Positions 1-7,532 of a DNA stretch of 64,000 nucleotides are shown here, one piece after another. The position numbers were made by a program, and so were the translations under genes. The notes under the pieces were generated by a model. The model saw only the letters and a program-made list of their open reading frames with translations, was not told where the DNA came from and did not search any database. Every line of letters begins with the position of its first letter. Position 1 is the first letter of the stretch. Source of the DNA: an uncultured Prevotellaceae bacterium (lineage in GTDB: Bacteria > Bacteroidota > Bacteroidia > Bacteroidales > Bacteroidaceae); contig CACZZQ010000019.1 in the NCBI GenBank assembly GCA_902785695.1, positions 1 to 64,000 of the forward strand. The letters run 5' to 3'.

Positions 1-170
1 CCATTAAAAATAAACTCTTTTTCATAATCGTAAAGTTTTAAAAAGTTAATAATAAATAGAATTTGAAAGTATTTCGTTTCCGATATATCTCGTCTTTTTT
101 GTTTTGAATGCAGAGTTGGGGGGCCAGATTCAACGTCTAATGCCCGGGGGCTCTTTTCTGTCTGCGACGC

Positions 171-210
171 AACATGAATTACCATGAATTGAACATGAAT
201 TTCTCATAAA
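171..210. repeat. Interspersed AT-rich repeat, copy A (partial)
   Basis: The stretch holds three short GAATT-type phrases (ATGAATTACC, ATGAATTG, ATGAATTT). The same phrases recur in intergenic spaces at about 2987-3070, 6893-6956, 9031-9152, 9977-10060 and 11098-11222. No coding potential is seen. The first 231 bases of the window otherwise hold no recognisable gene. Confidence 0.5.
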
Positions 211-231
211 TATTATTTTGTTTATATTCTG

Positions 232-651
232 TTAATTCTTCAATAGGAAATCAATAAATTCTTGTGGTTCCAACACGGGAATACTTGCTGTATTGAAATC
301 CTTTTTATTTCGTGTTATAAGATAGTCAATATGTTCGTGTCTGGCAGAGAAGTATTGCATTGCATCCTCAAAATCCTTAAACTCGGATTCAACACTTTGT
401 TCTAATGTTGATGAGTCAACAGGTGTTGCAGTAGTAATCTTCATGAATTTTGAGAATTCATTGAAGATGTCAGTCTCTTTATTGTATTTTCCAAGAATAA
501 AGCTCGCAGTAGCATACGACATAGCAGAGACATAAACACGTATAAAGCCTCTGTCAGCAAGACTCAGAATTTGTAATGATGGCTTGCAAAACTGTTCACG
601 CTGTCCTATTACATCAATCATGATGTTGGTATCGAAGAAAACACTTATCAT
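232..651 (-). CDS. PIN-domain protein, VapC-like toxin
   Basis: This is a 139-residue PIN-fold protein, probably a ribonuclease toxin of a type II toxin-antitoxin pair. The N-terminus has the PIN start FFDTN with the first acidic residue (Asp7). Further acidic positions lie in the middle (DFEDAMQY) and late part (DYLITRN...DF), the usual arrangement of the metal site. The length is normal for the family. Its start codon overlaps the stop of the upstream 93-residue gene by 4 nt (ATGA), the standard antitoxin-toxin layout. The PIN fold is clear; the RNA target and toxicity are inference. Confidence 0.8.
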   Translation of the reverse strand: MISVFFDTNIMIDVIGQREQFCKPSLQILSLADRGFIRVYVSAMSYATASFILGKYNKETDIFNEFSKFMKITTATPVDSSTLEQSVESEFKDFEDAMQYFSARHEHIDYLITRNKKDFNTASIPVLEPQEFIDFLLKN

Positions 652-929
652 CCGTACTTTTGAATTAGGTAATCTGTTCTTTCCTTTTCATAGTCGAAGT
701 CGGCAGGAAGTGGATTTATACTCTTCCCTATCGAGGCCACAAATGGAGTAATCTCCAAATCTTCTGGCCTTATGTCGACTCGCACAGAGTCTTTGGTCTT
801 CACATCAACCTCTTTTGAAACCAATGAAGAACTAAGCAATGATATCAATGATAGTTTCACCTGATCACTCGCACCTTTTAGTAGTTGCCAGTAATTCATT
901 GTTTCTTGTTCTATTGCAATTGTTGTCAT
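648..929 (-). CDS. Probable antitoxin partner of the PIN protein
   Basis: This 93-residue protein is encoded just upstream of the PIN gene, with a 4-nt overlap. It has a Bacteroidota antitoxin look: a short N-terminal segment, a helix rich in Leu and Ser (residues about 13-40) and a charged C-terminal tail ending in DYEKERTDYLIQKYG. That tail could lie in the toxin active site. I do not recognise a named DNA-binding family. The role rests mostly on position. No convincing -7 promoter element was identified directly upstream. Confidence 0.6.
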   Translation of the reverse strand: MTTIAIEQETMNYWQLLKGASDQVKLSLISLLSSSLVSKEVDVKTKDSVRVDIRPEDLEITPFVASIGKSINPLPADFDYEKERTDYLIQKYG

Positions 930-1027
930 AATTATATTTTTGCTCTCTAATTTGTTTACTGAACACGAATCGCACTAATCTCACAAATCAATCCGTTTAA
1001 TCCGTTCAATCCGTGGTTGTTTTTATC

Positions 1028-1093
1028 TTAAACATGTAATGCCACTCTGTAAGCGGCTTCGTCTTTCAGTGTGCTCTTGGCGATAATATGCAT
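1028..1093 (-). pseudogene. HigB-type toxin remnant (N-terminal 21 codons)
   Basis: Reading from the ATG at 1093, the peptide starts MHIIAKSTLKD and then reaches a stop after 21 codons. HigB/RelE-type toxins of Bacteroidota commonly start with a closely similar phrase ending in IIAKSTL. The remaining roughly 75 residues of such a toxin are not present in the neighbourhood. I read it as a decayed toxin start and not as a functional small gene. The match rests on remembered family starts, not on a search. Confidence 0.45.
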
Positions 1094-1118
1094 TTTATAA
1101 TATTTTTTTGTTCATATT

Positions 1119-1337
1119 TCATTTTATTCTGCTCACCAGGTTCTGCGGCGCTCGTCGCGTGTCCCAGATGTCCTCAATAACGACCATGTCAACCTCTTCG
1201 TCGTACCAATACAGGAGTTTAAACCTCTTATTGATGTGCCTTGAGCGGTAGAAGGGAACGTAACCTCTCAGTAGCGGTTCTGGGAACCATTTCCTTCGCA
1301 TTGCCTTTGCTTTACTGGTCCATACTACTGTAGCCAT
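1119..1337 (-). CDS. Short RelE/ParE-superfamily toxin, possibly internally deleted
   Basis: This 72-residue protein has the two ends of a RelE/ParE toxin. The N-terminus VVWTSKAKAM corresponds to the first strand and helix. The C-terminus VVIEDIWDTRRAPQNL corresponds to the last strands with the usual DTR-P motif. Typical members are about 95-100 residues, so roughly 25 residues of the helical hairpin seem to be missing. It overlaps the upstream gene by 13 nt, as toxins do with their antitoxins. It may be an inactive deletion derivative. The reading frame is intact. Confidence 0.6.
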   Translation of the reverse strand: MATVVWTSKAKAMRRKWFPEPLLRGYVPFYRSRHINKRFKLLYWYDEEVDMVVIEDIWDTRRAPQNLVSRIK

Positions 1338-1663
1338 AAGAATTCCTTTTTCAGTTCAGCTCTTACTTCTTCTTCAGTGTAGTATTCCCCTCGCAGGTAT
1401 TGCTCATGCGATTCCTGTAGTCGTGCATAGAGCTCGTCGAGGGTGTAGGGTTTCAGGTCGCTGGTGTCCTGGCGGTCCCATTCGTCCTCTTCAAGTTCCT
1501 CTACCTCCACCTCCTCGGAGATGTAGCGGATGAGGCATTGCTTGTCTTGTATGCTCAAGCCGTTGATGCGGTCCAGCAGGTCGCTGTTTCGCAACTCGTC
1601 GCTCATGCCGTAGGTCATTGCCGTCGGCTCGGATGCATATGTCCCTTTCGTTCCTTCTTCCAT
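1325..1663 (-). CDS. Putative antitoxin for the RelE-like gene
   Basis: The protein is highly acidic in the middle (a run of Glu and Asp around VEVEELEEDEWD) and ends in a helical segment rich in Glu and Leu, both usual for an antitoxin. It overlaps the start of the RelE-like toxin by 13 nt. The start is uncertain. The frame is open up to 1723, but codons upstream of 1663 are made of a TTTGAGAATTTGAGAATT simple repeat, so I prefer the ATG at 1663, which follows a purine-rich GAAAACGAG-type stretch. Another ATG lies at 1618. DNA-binding homology was not recognised. Confidence 0.55.
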   Translation of the reverse strand: MEEGTKGTYASEPTAMTYGMSDELRNSDLLDRINGLSIQDKQCLIRYISEEVEVEELEEDEWDRQDTSDLKPYTLDELYARLQESHEQYLRGEYYTEEEVRAELKKEFLWLQ

Positions 1664-1730
1664 ATCTCGTTTTCTTTCTTTTTCTGTTTTATCACAAATT
1701 TGAGAATTTGAGAATTGTTTCACTCATCAC

Positions 1731-2945
1731 TTACATCGGTACGTCCACGTTCTGGTCGTCGCCCCAGTCCTCAACCTGGGCATCGAACTGGCCGGAGCCT
1801 TCCGGCTGGGAGTAGGGCAGGGTTGGCAGATTTTCTTCATCGATGAGGGGTGCGTCGATTTCCAGATCGAGCTGCAGTGAGACGTCGGCTTGCGTAAAGG
1901 TGGCTTCCTGTGTGCCGTCATCGCCATCATAGCGCAGCATCTTTCCTACGTCGTATGAGAAATCTGTGGTCTTCGTGCCGTCGAGCGACGTGAAATGCAG
2001 CTTGATATAGTTCGACTTCTCTGAGCGCTGGATGAGGAGCTCGCGTCCATGGGGCAGTCCGAAGGTCTGAATGTCAGTGGCAATCCATCCCACTTGCATG
2101 TCGCCGGCCCTGGTGGTGTTTCCGGAACGGCTCTCATAGCCGTCGATGCGCCAGTTGTTGAGCTTGATGTTGCCCACCTCTGTGCTTCGCCAGAACTTGG
2201 TGAGCGAGCAACCGTTGGCCAGACCAGTGATGTAACCGTCGACTCCGCCTTGTTCCGGGGGCTTCATGTAGTTGATGCCGCGCACCTTGACGCGGATGGT
2301 CAGCGTGGTGGTCATCGGGCGTATGGTGTCCTGGCGCTGCTGGTTCAGGGAGTCAACACCAGAGTCCTTGTCGTACTCGTAGAAGATCAGGCCGTCGGTA
2401 CCGGTCTTCACCTCGAACGAGTCTATGGCCACACCTAACGACATAGGCTCCTCCATATAGCGCATTCCCTTGTCCCAAGCGTCCTGGTTGGTGATGTTGT
2501 AATACTCCGACTGTACCCTGATTTTCTCAAAGTCGTCAGTGTCGTAGAAGCGCATATTGCCCTCGTATTCAGCGAAGGTGTTGGTCATAACGAGCTGCTT
2601 GTATGAGCCGTTGTCCACATTCTCGTCTTCCTTTCCCGACATATCGTGGGTGGGGTAGCGGTATGTGAACTTGTCGCCGTTCTTGGCATACATGACGTAT
2701 ATACCGTTAGGTGTGGGGCCTTTATAGTATGACCAGTCATAGAAGATGTCCACCTTGCTGTCGCCTTTCTTGTAGAGCTCCAGGGGTTCGCGGTCGCAGG
2801 ACGAGAGAAGTGAAGAGTGAAGAGTGAAGAGTGAAATATTGGCTACCGCGATGATGAGGTTGCGGAGAACGCGCAGGGTAGCGAGATGCCGAACAGCCGT
2901 CTGCATCTTCTTACTTACGCCAATTATCGTTCTACTCTTCATCAT
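1731..2945 (-). CDS. DUF5119-type lipoprotein, fimbria-associated
   Basis: This is a lipoprotein of roughly 400 residues, of the DUF5119 type found in Bacteroidota fimbrial (Mfa/FimA-like) operons. The lipidation Cys follows a hydrophobic segment ending LLSSC and is followed by DREPLELY. The early part contains the family-like VDIFYDWSYY phrase. The gene lies after the DUF3868/DUF3575 gene on the same strand, a common pairing in minor-fimbriae loci. The hydrophobic part of the signal peptide (SLFTLHSSL) is encoded by an interspersed GAAGAGTGAAGAGT repeat (2807-2849) that also occurs inside aroC. The start is uncertain: ATGs occur at 2945, 2942 and 2906. No fimbrillin gene follows. Confidence 0.65.
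   Translation of the reverse strand: MMKSRTIIGVSKKMQTAVRHLATLRVLRNLIIAVANISLFTLHSSLLSSCDREPLELYKKGDSKVDIFYDWSYYKGPTPNGIYVMYAKNGDKFTYRYPTHDMSGKEDENVDNGSYKQLVMTNTFAEYEGNMRFYDTDDFEKIRVQSEYYNITNQDAWDKGMRYMEEPMSLGVAIDSFEVKTGTDGLIFYEYDKDSGVDSLNQQRQDTIRPMTTTLTIRVKVRGINYMKPPEQGGVDGYITGLANGCSLTKFWRSTEVGNIKLNNWRIDGYESRSGNTTRAGDMQVGWIATDIQTFGLPHGRELLIQRSEKSNYIKLHFTSLDGTKTTDFSYDVGKMLRYDGDDGTQEATFTQADVSLQLDLEIDAPLIDEENLPTLPYSQPEGSGQFDAQVEDWGDDQNVDVPM
2807..2849 (-). repeat. TGAAGAG minisatellite element, copy 1 (coding)
   Basis: On the plus strand the unit TGAAGAG is repeated and followed a few bases later by GGCTACCGC. The same layout, TGAAGAG repeats then TTTGCTACCGC, is found at 16235-16280 and 60165-60199. 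Here it is translated on the minus strand as part of a lipoprotein signal peptide. Confidence 0.75.
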
Positions 2946-2986
2946 CTCTTTTCTTTTAACGCAAATGTCTCTTTTTTTCTCTTTAA

Positions 2987-3070
2987 CATGAATTTCCATG
3001 AATGACCCACGAATTATCATAAATAGTATATGAAAAAATTATATGGGCGATTATATGGTCATTATATGTT
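2987..3070. repeat. Interspersed AT-rich repeat, copy B
   Basis: The repeat consists of ATGAATTTCC, CACGAATTATCAT and ATTATATGGGCGATTATATGG phrases ending in TCATTATATGTTT. It sits between the DUF5119 and DUF3868 genes. Close relatives occur in at least four other intergenic spaces of the window. Confidence 0.6.
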
Positions 3071-3083
3071 TAAATCCTCCTCA

Positions 3084-4832
3084 TCATCGTTTTCGTTTTG
3101 TTTTTTTATTGTCCTCTGGCGAGGGAATAATCCATACCAACGAGAACTTCAGCTTCGTGGGACCTATGTAGCTCATGTCCTTCGTGTACTTGTAGATCAG
3201 GTGGCTGCTCTCGAACTCGGCGTTGTAGTGGCGGCGGTTGCCAAAGGCTGCACCTGCCGCAAGGCTGAACTCCAGGTTCAGTCGGCTGCTCACGGGCCAG
3301 CTGTAGCCGAGGGAGAGGCCTATGCTGGTTAGCTCGCCCTGGTTGCCCGTGCCGTTGTACTCCAGGTCGTACTTCAGCGAGGCGGCATAAAGGCCCAGGA
3401 ACGTGCCGCAGAGCCAGGGTCGCGAGCCGCTGCATCGGGGCGCGAACCAGCGACGGAACTCCACGCCGGCTTCCTGGATCTCGTAGCTGTAGTTCAGCTT
3501 GTCTAATCGGAACCAGGGGTTGGTGTATTCTGCCATCACGCTGTACTGCTTGTTGCGTCCTAAGGGTACCTCTATCTCCACGTTGGGTGCTAATGCCAGG
3601 TCGTAGAGCATATTGGTCTTGACGGCGAAGCGCGGCTTGTAGCCCTTGTTGAAACGCCGCTTCGTGGTGACCAGGGTCTCGCTCAGCGTGTCGGTGATCA
3701 GCATATAGAGGGTGTCGGCCTTCACCTCGCCCTTCTCAATGGTATAGTCCTTCAGCTGGTAGTCTATCTGATAGTCGGTATGTCGCAGCAGTGGGAAGGC
3801 CTCTGCGGCCAGTGTGCGGAAGTCATCGGGGTAGCCGTAGCCTATTTTGTTGAGTTTCTCGTCGGGATCCATCTCGGTATCGATGATGTCAAGCAGGGCC
3901 TTGCGGTTAACGATAGTCGATGCCGTGTCTACGAAGTTGCGCATTCCCTCCCAGTCCTCTGCCTCGTAGGCAGTATGGAAGAGCACGGGCGACACGGCGG
4001 TATTCTCGATGATATAGCGCGTCAGGCTGCTGGTGCGCTCACGGGCCAGCCGGTCGTTGCTCTGATAAGTGCCTTCGGGGGATGCGAAACCCTTGATCTG
4101 GATGCGCAGTATCTCGATGGTGGTGTCGTTGCTCACGCTGTCGATGGTGTGGCGCAGGCGTTCCAATTCGAACTTGTTGTTGCGGAAATTGGGATTCACC
4201 TCGGTGCGGTTCACGGGGAACGTCACGTAAGCCCGTCCCTGCAGCTGCTGGATGTTCTCCTTTCGGATGTCCTCTTCCTTCTCTTCGTTCACGATGGGTG
4301 TAGGCACTCGGAGCACGCGCTCCACGCGGCTCACCTCGTTGCCGCAGCCGTCAACGCGCAGCACCAGCAGTCGCAACAGGGCTATGCCCATCCAGTACTC
4401 GCGGGGCACGGTCTGCTGGTAGGCCTGATAGGTACGCACGTCGCGGTCCCTGTACTGTAGGGTGTCAGGCACGTGGAGCGTGTCCAGCGGCGTACGGATG
4501 TCGTGGTAGTAGGCCCAGTTGCCCATGATCTCTATGGCCGGGAAGCTGGCGGTGTGCTCGCCCATGATAAGCTGCGGCACGATATAGGCGCGATGCTGGC
4601 GTGGCAGACTGTTGCCCAGCATGGCAAAGCTCATGCTGAAGCCCAGGCTGTCTTCTCCGCACCAGGTCAGCAGTACATTGTCTACCGTCACCATCAGATT
4701 ATCCTTGTCGTTGTCCGACAGGGGGATGATCTGCTGCTGGGCGTACGCCTTCTGGCTCACCATCATCAGTGTAATGGCCAGTAGCAGTGCAATGCACCAG
4801 TGCGCGGTAGTTATCGTCATGGTTTTAATCAC
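3084..4832 (-). CDS. DUF3868 / OmpA-like / DUF3575 outer-envelope protein
   Basis: This 582-residue exported protein has the three-part layout found in Bacteroidota fimbrial operons. A signal peptide (to about residue 31, ending AYAQQ) is followed by a DUF3868-like N-terminal region. A central OmpA-like region (about 205-330) has TFPVNRTEVNPNF and a peptidoglycan-binding-type IKGFASPEGTYQSNDRLARER. A C-terminal DUF3575 barrel-like region (about 395-582) begins FAVKTNMLYDLALAPNVE and is rich in alternating aromatic strands. It probably lies in the outer membrane and contacts the wall. It is transcribed ahead of the DUF5119 gene. Parts of the opposite strand are open but are shadows. Confidence 0.8.
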   Translation of the reverse strand: MIKTMTITTAHWCIALLLAITLMMVSQKAYAQQQIIPLSDNDKDNLMVTVDNVLLTWCGEDSLGFSMSFAMLGNSLPRQHRAYIVPQLIMGEHTASFPAIEIMGNWAYYHDIRTPLDTLHVPDTLQYRDRDVRTYQAYQQTVPREYWMGIALLRLLVLRVDGCGNEVSRVERVLRVPTPIVNEEKEEDIRKENIQQLQGRAYVTFPVNRTEVNPNFRNNKFELERLRHTIDSVSNDTTIEILRIQIKGFASPEGTYQSNDRLARERTSSLTRYIIENTAVSPVLFHTAYEAEDWEGMRNFVDTASTIVNRKALLDIIDTEMDPDEKLNKIGYGYPDDFRTLAAEAFPLLRHTDYQIDYQLKDYTIEKGEVKADTLYMLITDTLSETLVTTKRRFNKGYKPRFAVKTNMLYDLALAPNVEIEVPLGRNKQYSVMAEYTNPWFRLDKLNYSYEIQEAGVEFRRWFAPRCSGSRPWLCGTFLGLYAASLKYDLEYNGTGNQGELTSIGLSLGYSWPVSSRLNLEFSLAAGAAFGNRRHYNAEFESSHLIYKYTKDMSYIGPTKLKFSLVWIIPSPEDNKKTKRKR

Positions 4833-4931
4833 TTTCTTTCCGTTTTACAGATGCTCTTCCGAGCTTCTTAATGGATATTTTTAATGGTTCCTGTGTGTAC
4901 GTACACGCGAGACTTGTCATTAATTTTGACA

Positions 4932-4939
4932 CAAAGATA
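4932..4939 (-). promoter_or_regulatory. -7 element upstream of the DUF3868 gene
   Basis: The minus strand reads TATCTTTG, a match to the Bacteroidota TAnnTTTG element, about 95 bases before the start codon. A clean -33 TTTG at normal spacing was not found. Confidence 0.5.
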
Positions 4940-5122
4940 CGAATTTTTGTCGATAAATTGGATAACTTGCGGCAAATTTTGTGCAATATTTAATAATATT
5001 TAACTAAAAAAGGGGCCGTATTCAGAAAACTTCACTGCTTTTGTTCGGTTTTCTCAGGGGTCGGATTTCCCATCACGCATGGAGCCGATATTGTTAAAGT
5101 TGGTTTAAAAATGAGGGGGGAA

Positions 5123-5155
5123 TTTGGATGTTTTGGGAAATTATTTGTACCTTTG
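5123..5155 (+). promoter_or_regulatory. Bacteroidota-type promoter for the Nif3 gene
   Basis: A -33 TTTG at 5123-5126 is followed after 21 bases by TACCTTTG at 5148-5155. The transcript should begin near 5161. This rules out the upstream in-frame TTG at 5124 as a start and points to the GTG at 5178. Confidence 0.75.
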
Positions 5156-5177
5156 CACCCTAAATTGCGATAAAAGC

Positions 5178-5963
5178 GTGAAAATACAACAAGTGCTGTG
5201 CGCCCTTGAACAGTTCGCGCCCCTGCCGCTACAGGAAAGTTGGGATAATGCTGGCCTGCAGATTGGATTGACAGAGGCGGAGGTTTCAGGGGCATTATTG
5301 TGTTTAGACGTCACCGATAAGGTCATCGACGAAGCCATCGCCAAGGGGTGTAACCTGGTGGTGAGCCACCACCCGTTGCTGTTCCGGGGCCTGAAGCAGG
5401 TCACGGATGCCAACGATGTGCAGCGCACCGTTCGTAAAGCCATCAAGCATGATGTCTGCGTGATATCCATGCATACCAATATGGATAATGCGATAGGGGG
5501 CGTGAATTTTAAGATAGCGGAGCGGCTGGGGGCGGTACCCGTGATTCCAGCGGGGAAAGCGCTGGACACGGCGTTGCAAAAGGTGCCGATGGTGGTGGCA
5601 CAGATGGCGGAACCGATGGAGGCACGGAGATTTATCTCACTGGTGAAGGAGCGGTTCGGAGTGAAGTGCGCTATGTGTAACGAGTTGTTGCAGAGGCCTA
5701 TACGTACGGTGGCCATCTGTGGCGGGGCGGGTGATTTCATGCTCGACGAGGCCATCAGCCAGGGGGCCGATGCCTTCATCACGGGCGAGATGCACTACCA
5801 CCAGTACTTCGGTCACGAGCAGCAGATACAGATCTGCGTCATCGGTCACTACGAGAGCGAGCAGTTCACCTCGGAGATATTCCGCGACATCATCCAAAAG
5901 GAATGCCCGGGAGTAGCCTGCTTCATCGCAGAAACAAACACGAATCCGATTTGTTGGATTTAG
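5178..5963 (+). CDS. Nif3-like dinuclear metal center protein
   Basis: This is a Nif3/YbgI family protein of about 261 residues, with a toroidal hexamer fold and a two-metal site. Family marks are ESWDNAGLQIG near the N-terminus, the metal-binding SHHPLLFRGL, a second His region (ISMHTNMDNA), and the late GGAGDFMLDEAISQGADAFITGE with a following HYHQYFGHE. The start is taken at a GTG because the promoter overlaps upstream codons. Its biochemical role is not settled in the family. It lies just ahead of a zinc-ribbon coiled-coil gene, a pairing often seen in bacteria. Confidence 0.85.
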   Translation: MKIQQVLCALEQFAPLPLQESWDNAGLQIGLTEAEVSGALLCLDVTDKVIDEAIAKGCNLVVSHHPLLFRGLKQVTDANDVQRTVRKAIKHDVCVISMHTNMDNAIGGVNFKIAERLGAVPVIPAGKALDTALQKVPMVVAQMAEPMEARRFISLVKERFGVKCAMCNELLQRPIRTVAICGGAGDFMLDEAISQGADAFITGEMHYHQYFGHEQQIQICVIGHYESEQFTSEIFRDIIQKECPGVACFIAETNTNPICWI

Positions 5964-6017
5964 AAAGGCGTAATAACGAAATAACGTAATAACGAAATAG
6001 CGTCAATTGTTTAAATT

Positions 6018-6890
6018 ATGGCAAAGAAAGAATCTACAGAATTGTCGGTAGAAGAGCGTCTGAAGACCCTCTTCCAGTTGCAGACGGCCCTGTCGGCCAT
6101 CGACGAGAAAAAGGCCCTTCGTGGTGAACTGCCCTTGGAGGTAGAAGATCTGGAGGCCGAGATAGAAGGCCTTAACACCCGCGTGGAGCGCATCCAGAGC
6201 GAGGTGGGCGAGTTTGAACGTGCCATCTCACAGAAGAAAGGCGAGATCATCGAGGCTCAGAACAACGTAGAGCGCTACAAGCGTCAGCTCGACGATGTGC
6301 GCAACAACCGTGAGTACGACACGCTGTCGAAGGAGATAGAGTATCAGAGCTTGGAGATAGAGCTGTGCAACAAGAAGATCAACGAGGCCCAGCAGCGTAT
6401 CGCCGAGAAGCAGGATGAGCTTCAGGCCAACCAGAATATGCTGCAGGAGAAACAGGGCGACCTGGAACTGAAGAAGAGCGAGCTCGACGAGATCATGGAG
6501 GAGACCCGCGTGGAAGAGGACAGACTGAAGGAGAGGGCTCATGAGCTGGAGGAGAAGATTGAGCCAAGACTGCTCACCTCGTTCAAGCGCATCCGTAAGA
6601 ATGCCCGCAACGGACTGGGTATCGTGTACGTGCAGCGTGATGCCTGTGGCGGTTGCTTCAACAAGATTCCGCCCCAGCGTCAGTTGGATATCAAGATGCA
6701 CAAGAAGGTCATCGTGTGCGAGTACTGCGGACGTATCCTCATCGACCCCGAACTGGCTGGCGTGAAGACTGAGAAGCCCGTGGTCGAGGAGAAGAAGACC
6801 ACACGCCGTCGTGCTGCTGCCGGAACCGGTGCCACCGTGCGCAAGTCTTCGAACTCAAAGAAGGCTACCGACGCAAACGACATGATTTAA
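6018..6890 (+). CDS. Coiled-coil protein with C4 zinc ribbon (COG1579 type)
   Basis: Residues about 10-180 form an unbroken heptad-rich coiled coil. A C-terminal zinc ribbon follows, with CGGC and CEYC as its two Cys pairs about 25 residues apart. The last 50 residues are Lys/Arg-rich and look disordered. This is the layout of the COG1579 family, thought to bind nucleic acid or act as an adaptor; the exact function is unknown. It follows the Nif3 gene after 54 bases and is probably co-transcribed. The spacer holds short TAATAACGAAA repeats and no promoter that I can see. Confidence 0.85.
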   Translation: MAKKESTELSVEERLKTLFQLQTALSAIDEKKALRGELPLEVEDLEAEIEGLNTRVERIQSEVGEFERAISQKKGEIIEAQNNVERYKRQLDDVRNNREYDTLSKEIEYQSLEIELCNKKINEAQQRIAEKQDELQANQNMLQEKQGDLELKKSELDEIMEETRVEEDRLKERAHELEEKIEPRLLTSFKRIRKNARNGLGIVYVQRDACGGCFNKIPPQRQLDIKMHKKVIVCEYCGRILIDPELAGVKTEKPVVEEKKTTRRRAAAGTGATVRKSSNSKKATDANDMI

Positions 6891-6892
6891 TT

Positions 6893-6956
6893 CTACACGA
6901 ATTACCATGAATTACCCACGAATTATCATGAATTATTATATGGGTAATCATATGTT
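6893..6956. repeat. Interspersed AT-rich repeat, copy C
   Basis: This copy reads CACGAATTACCATGAATTAC, then CCACGAATTATCATG, then TTATATGGGTAATCATATG. It fills the space between the convergent zinc-ribbon and HsdR_N-like genes and runs into the end of the latter. Confidence 0.6.
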
Positions 6957-7403
6957 ATATAAATCTTTATAATCGGGAATGTTCCTCAGGAAGGAATATT
7001 CCCGATTTTCGTAATCCATGCGGCAGCAGAAATGTTGCAGGCCGTTGGAGATGACGAGATAGTCAACGTGGAGCAGGAAATTATACGCCGTGATCTGGTC
7101 GAACACGCGCTGCGTCAGTTCGATATGCGGTGCCTTATACTCGATAATCATCTGCGGCTGCAAGTCTGTATTATATAATAAGGAGTCGCACCGCAGCTTC
7201 TTCTCGCCGATACGCAGTTCCACCTCGTTAGCCAGCAAGCCCTTGGGATAGCCTTTGTGGCCGATGAGGAAATGAACGAAATGCTGGCGCACCCATTCCT
7301 CGGGTGTCAGGGCCACGTAACGACGGCGCAGGAAGTCGAAAATCTGACGGTGTCCGTCCTTCTCTCGTAATTTTATGTCGTATGGAGGTAGGTTTATTTC
7401 CAT
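6948..7403 (-). CDS. HsdR_N-like nuclease-domain protein
   Basis: This 151-residue protein resembles the N-terminal domain of type I restriction HsdR subunits found alone in many Bacteroidota (HSDR_N_2 type). A PD-(D/E)xK-like core is visible: the acidic residue in LRCDSLLYN, then IIEYKAP with the E-x-K pair, and a following Gln in FDQITAYN. It has no helicase part, and no methylase or specificity gene lies nearby, so it is not a restriction system here. Its role is unknown. It is divergent from holA, and the two share a palindromic promoter region. Confidence 0.75.
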   Translation of the reverse strand: MEINLPPYDIKLREKDGHRQIFDFLRRRYVALTPEEWVRQHFVHFLIGHKGYPKGLLANEVELRIGEKKLRCDSLLYNTDLQPQMIIEYKAPHIELTQRVFDQITAYNFLLHVDYLVISNGLQHFCCRMDYENREYSFLRNIPDYKDLYNI

Positions 7404-7410
7404 TTTTTTT

Positions 7411-7431
7411 GTAACTTTGCAGCAAAGTTAC
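7411..7431. promoter_or_regulatory. Palindromic divergent promoter core
   Basis: A perfect 21-bp palindrome (GTAACTTTGC, A, GCAAAGTTAC) places a TAACTTTG -7 element on each strand, facing each other. On the minus strand a TTTG lies 19 bases upstream, a full consensus promoter for the HsdR_N-like gene with a leader of about 13 nt. The plus-strand copy has no clear -33 TTTG. Confidence 0.7.
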
Positions 7432-7532
7432 GAAAAGTCGAGCACAAAACAAAGAAACTCGTTTCTTTTTTGTCGAGACGGAGTAAATTCGCCATCTTGA
7501 TGGCAATGTTACGATTTATTTTTCAAAAAGCA

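Noticed and set aside
3780-4460. Long plus-strand open frame opposite the DUF3868 gene (226 codons)
   Set aside because: It has no recognisable family, and its composition mirrors the well-supported minus-strand protein. It is a shadow frame.
6948-7403. Type I restriction system
   Set aside because: Only an HsdR_N-like domain is present, with no helicase, HsdM or HsdS nearby.
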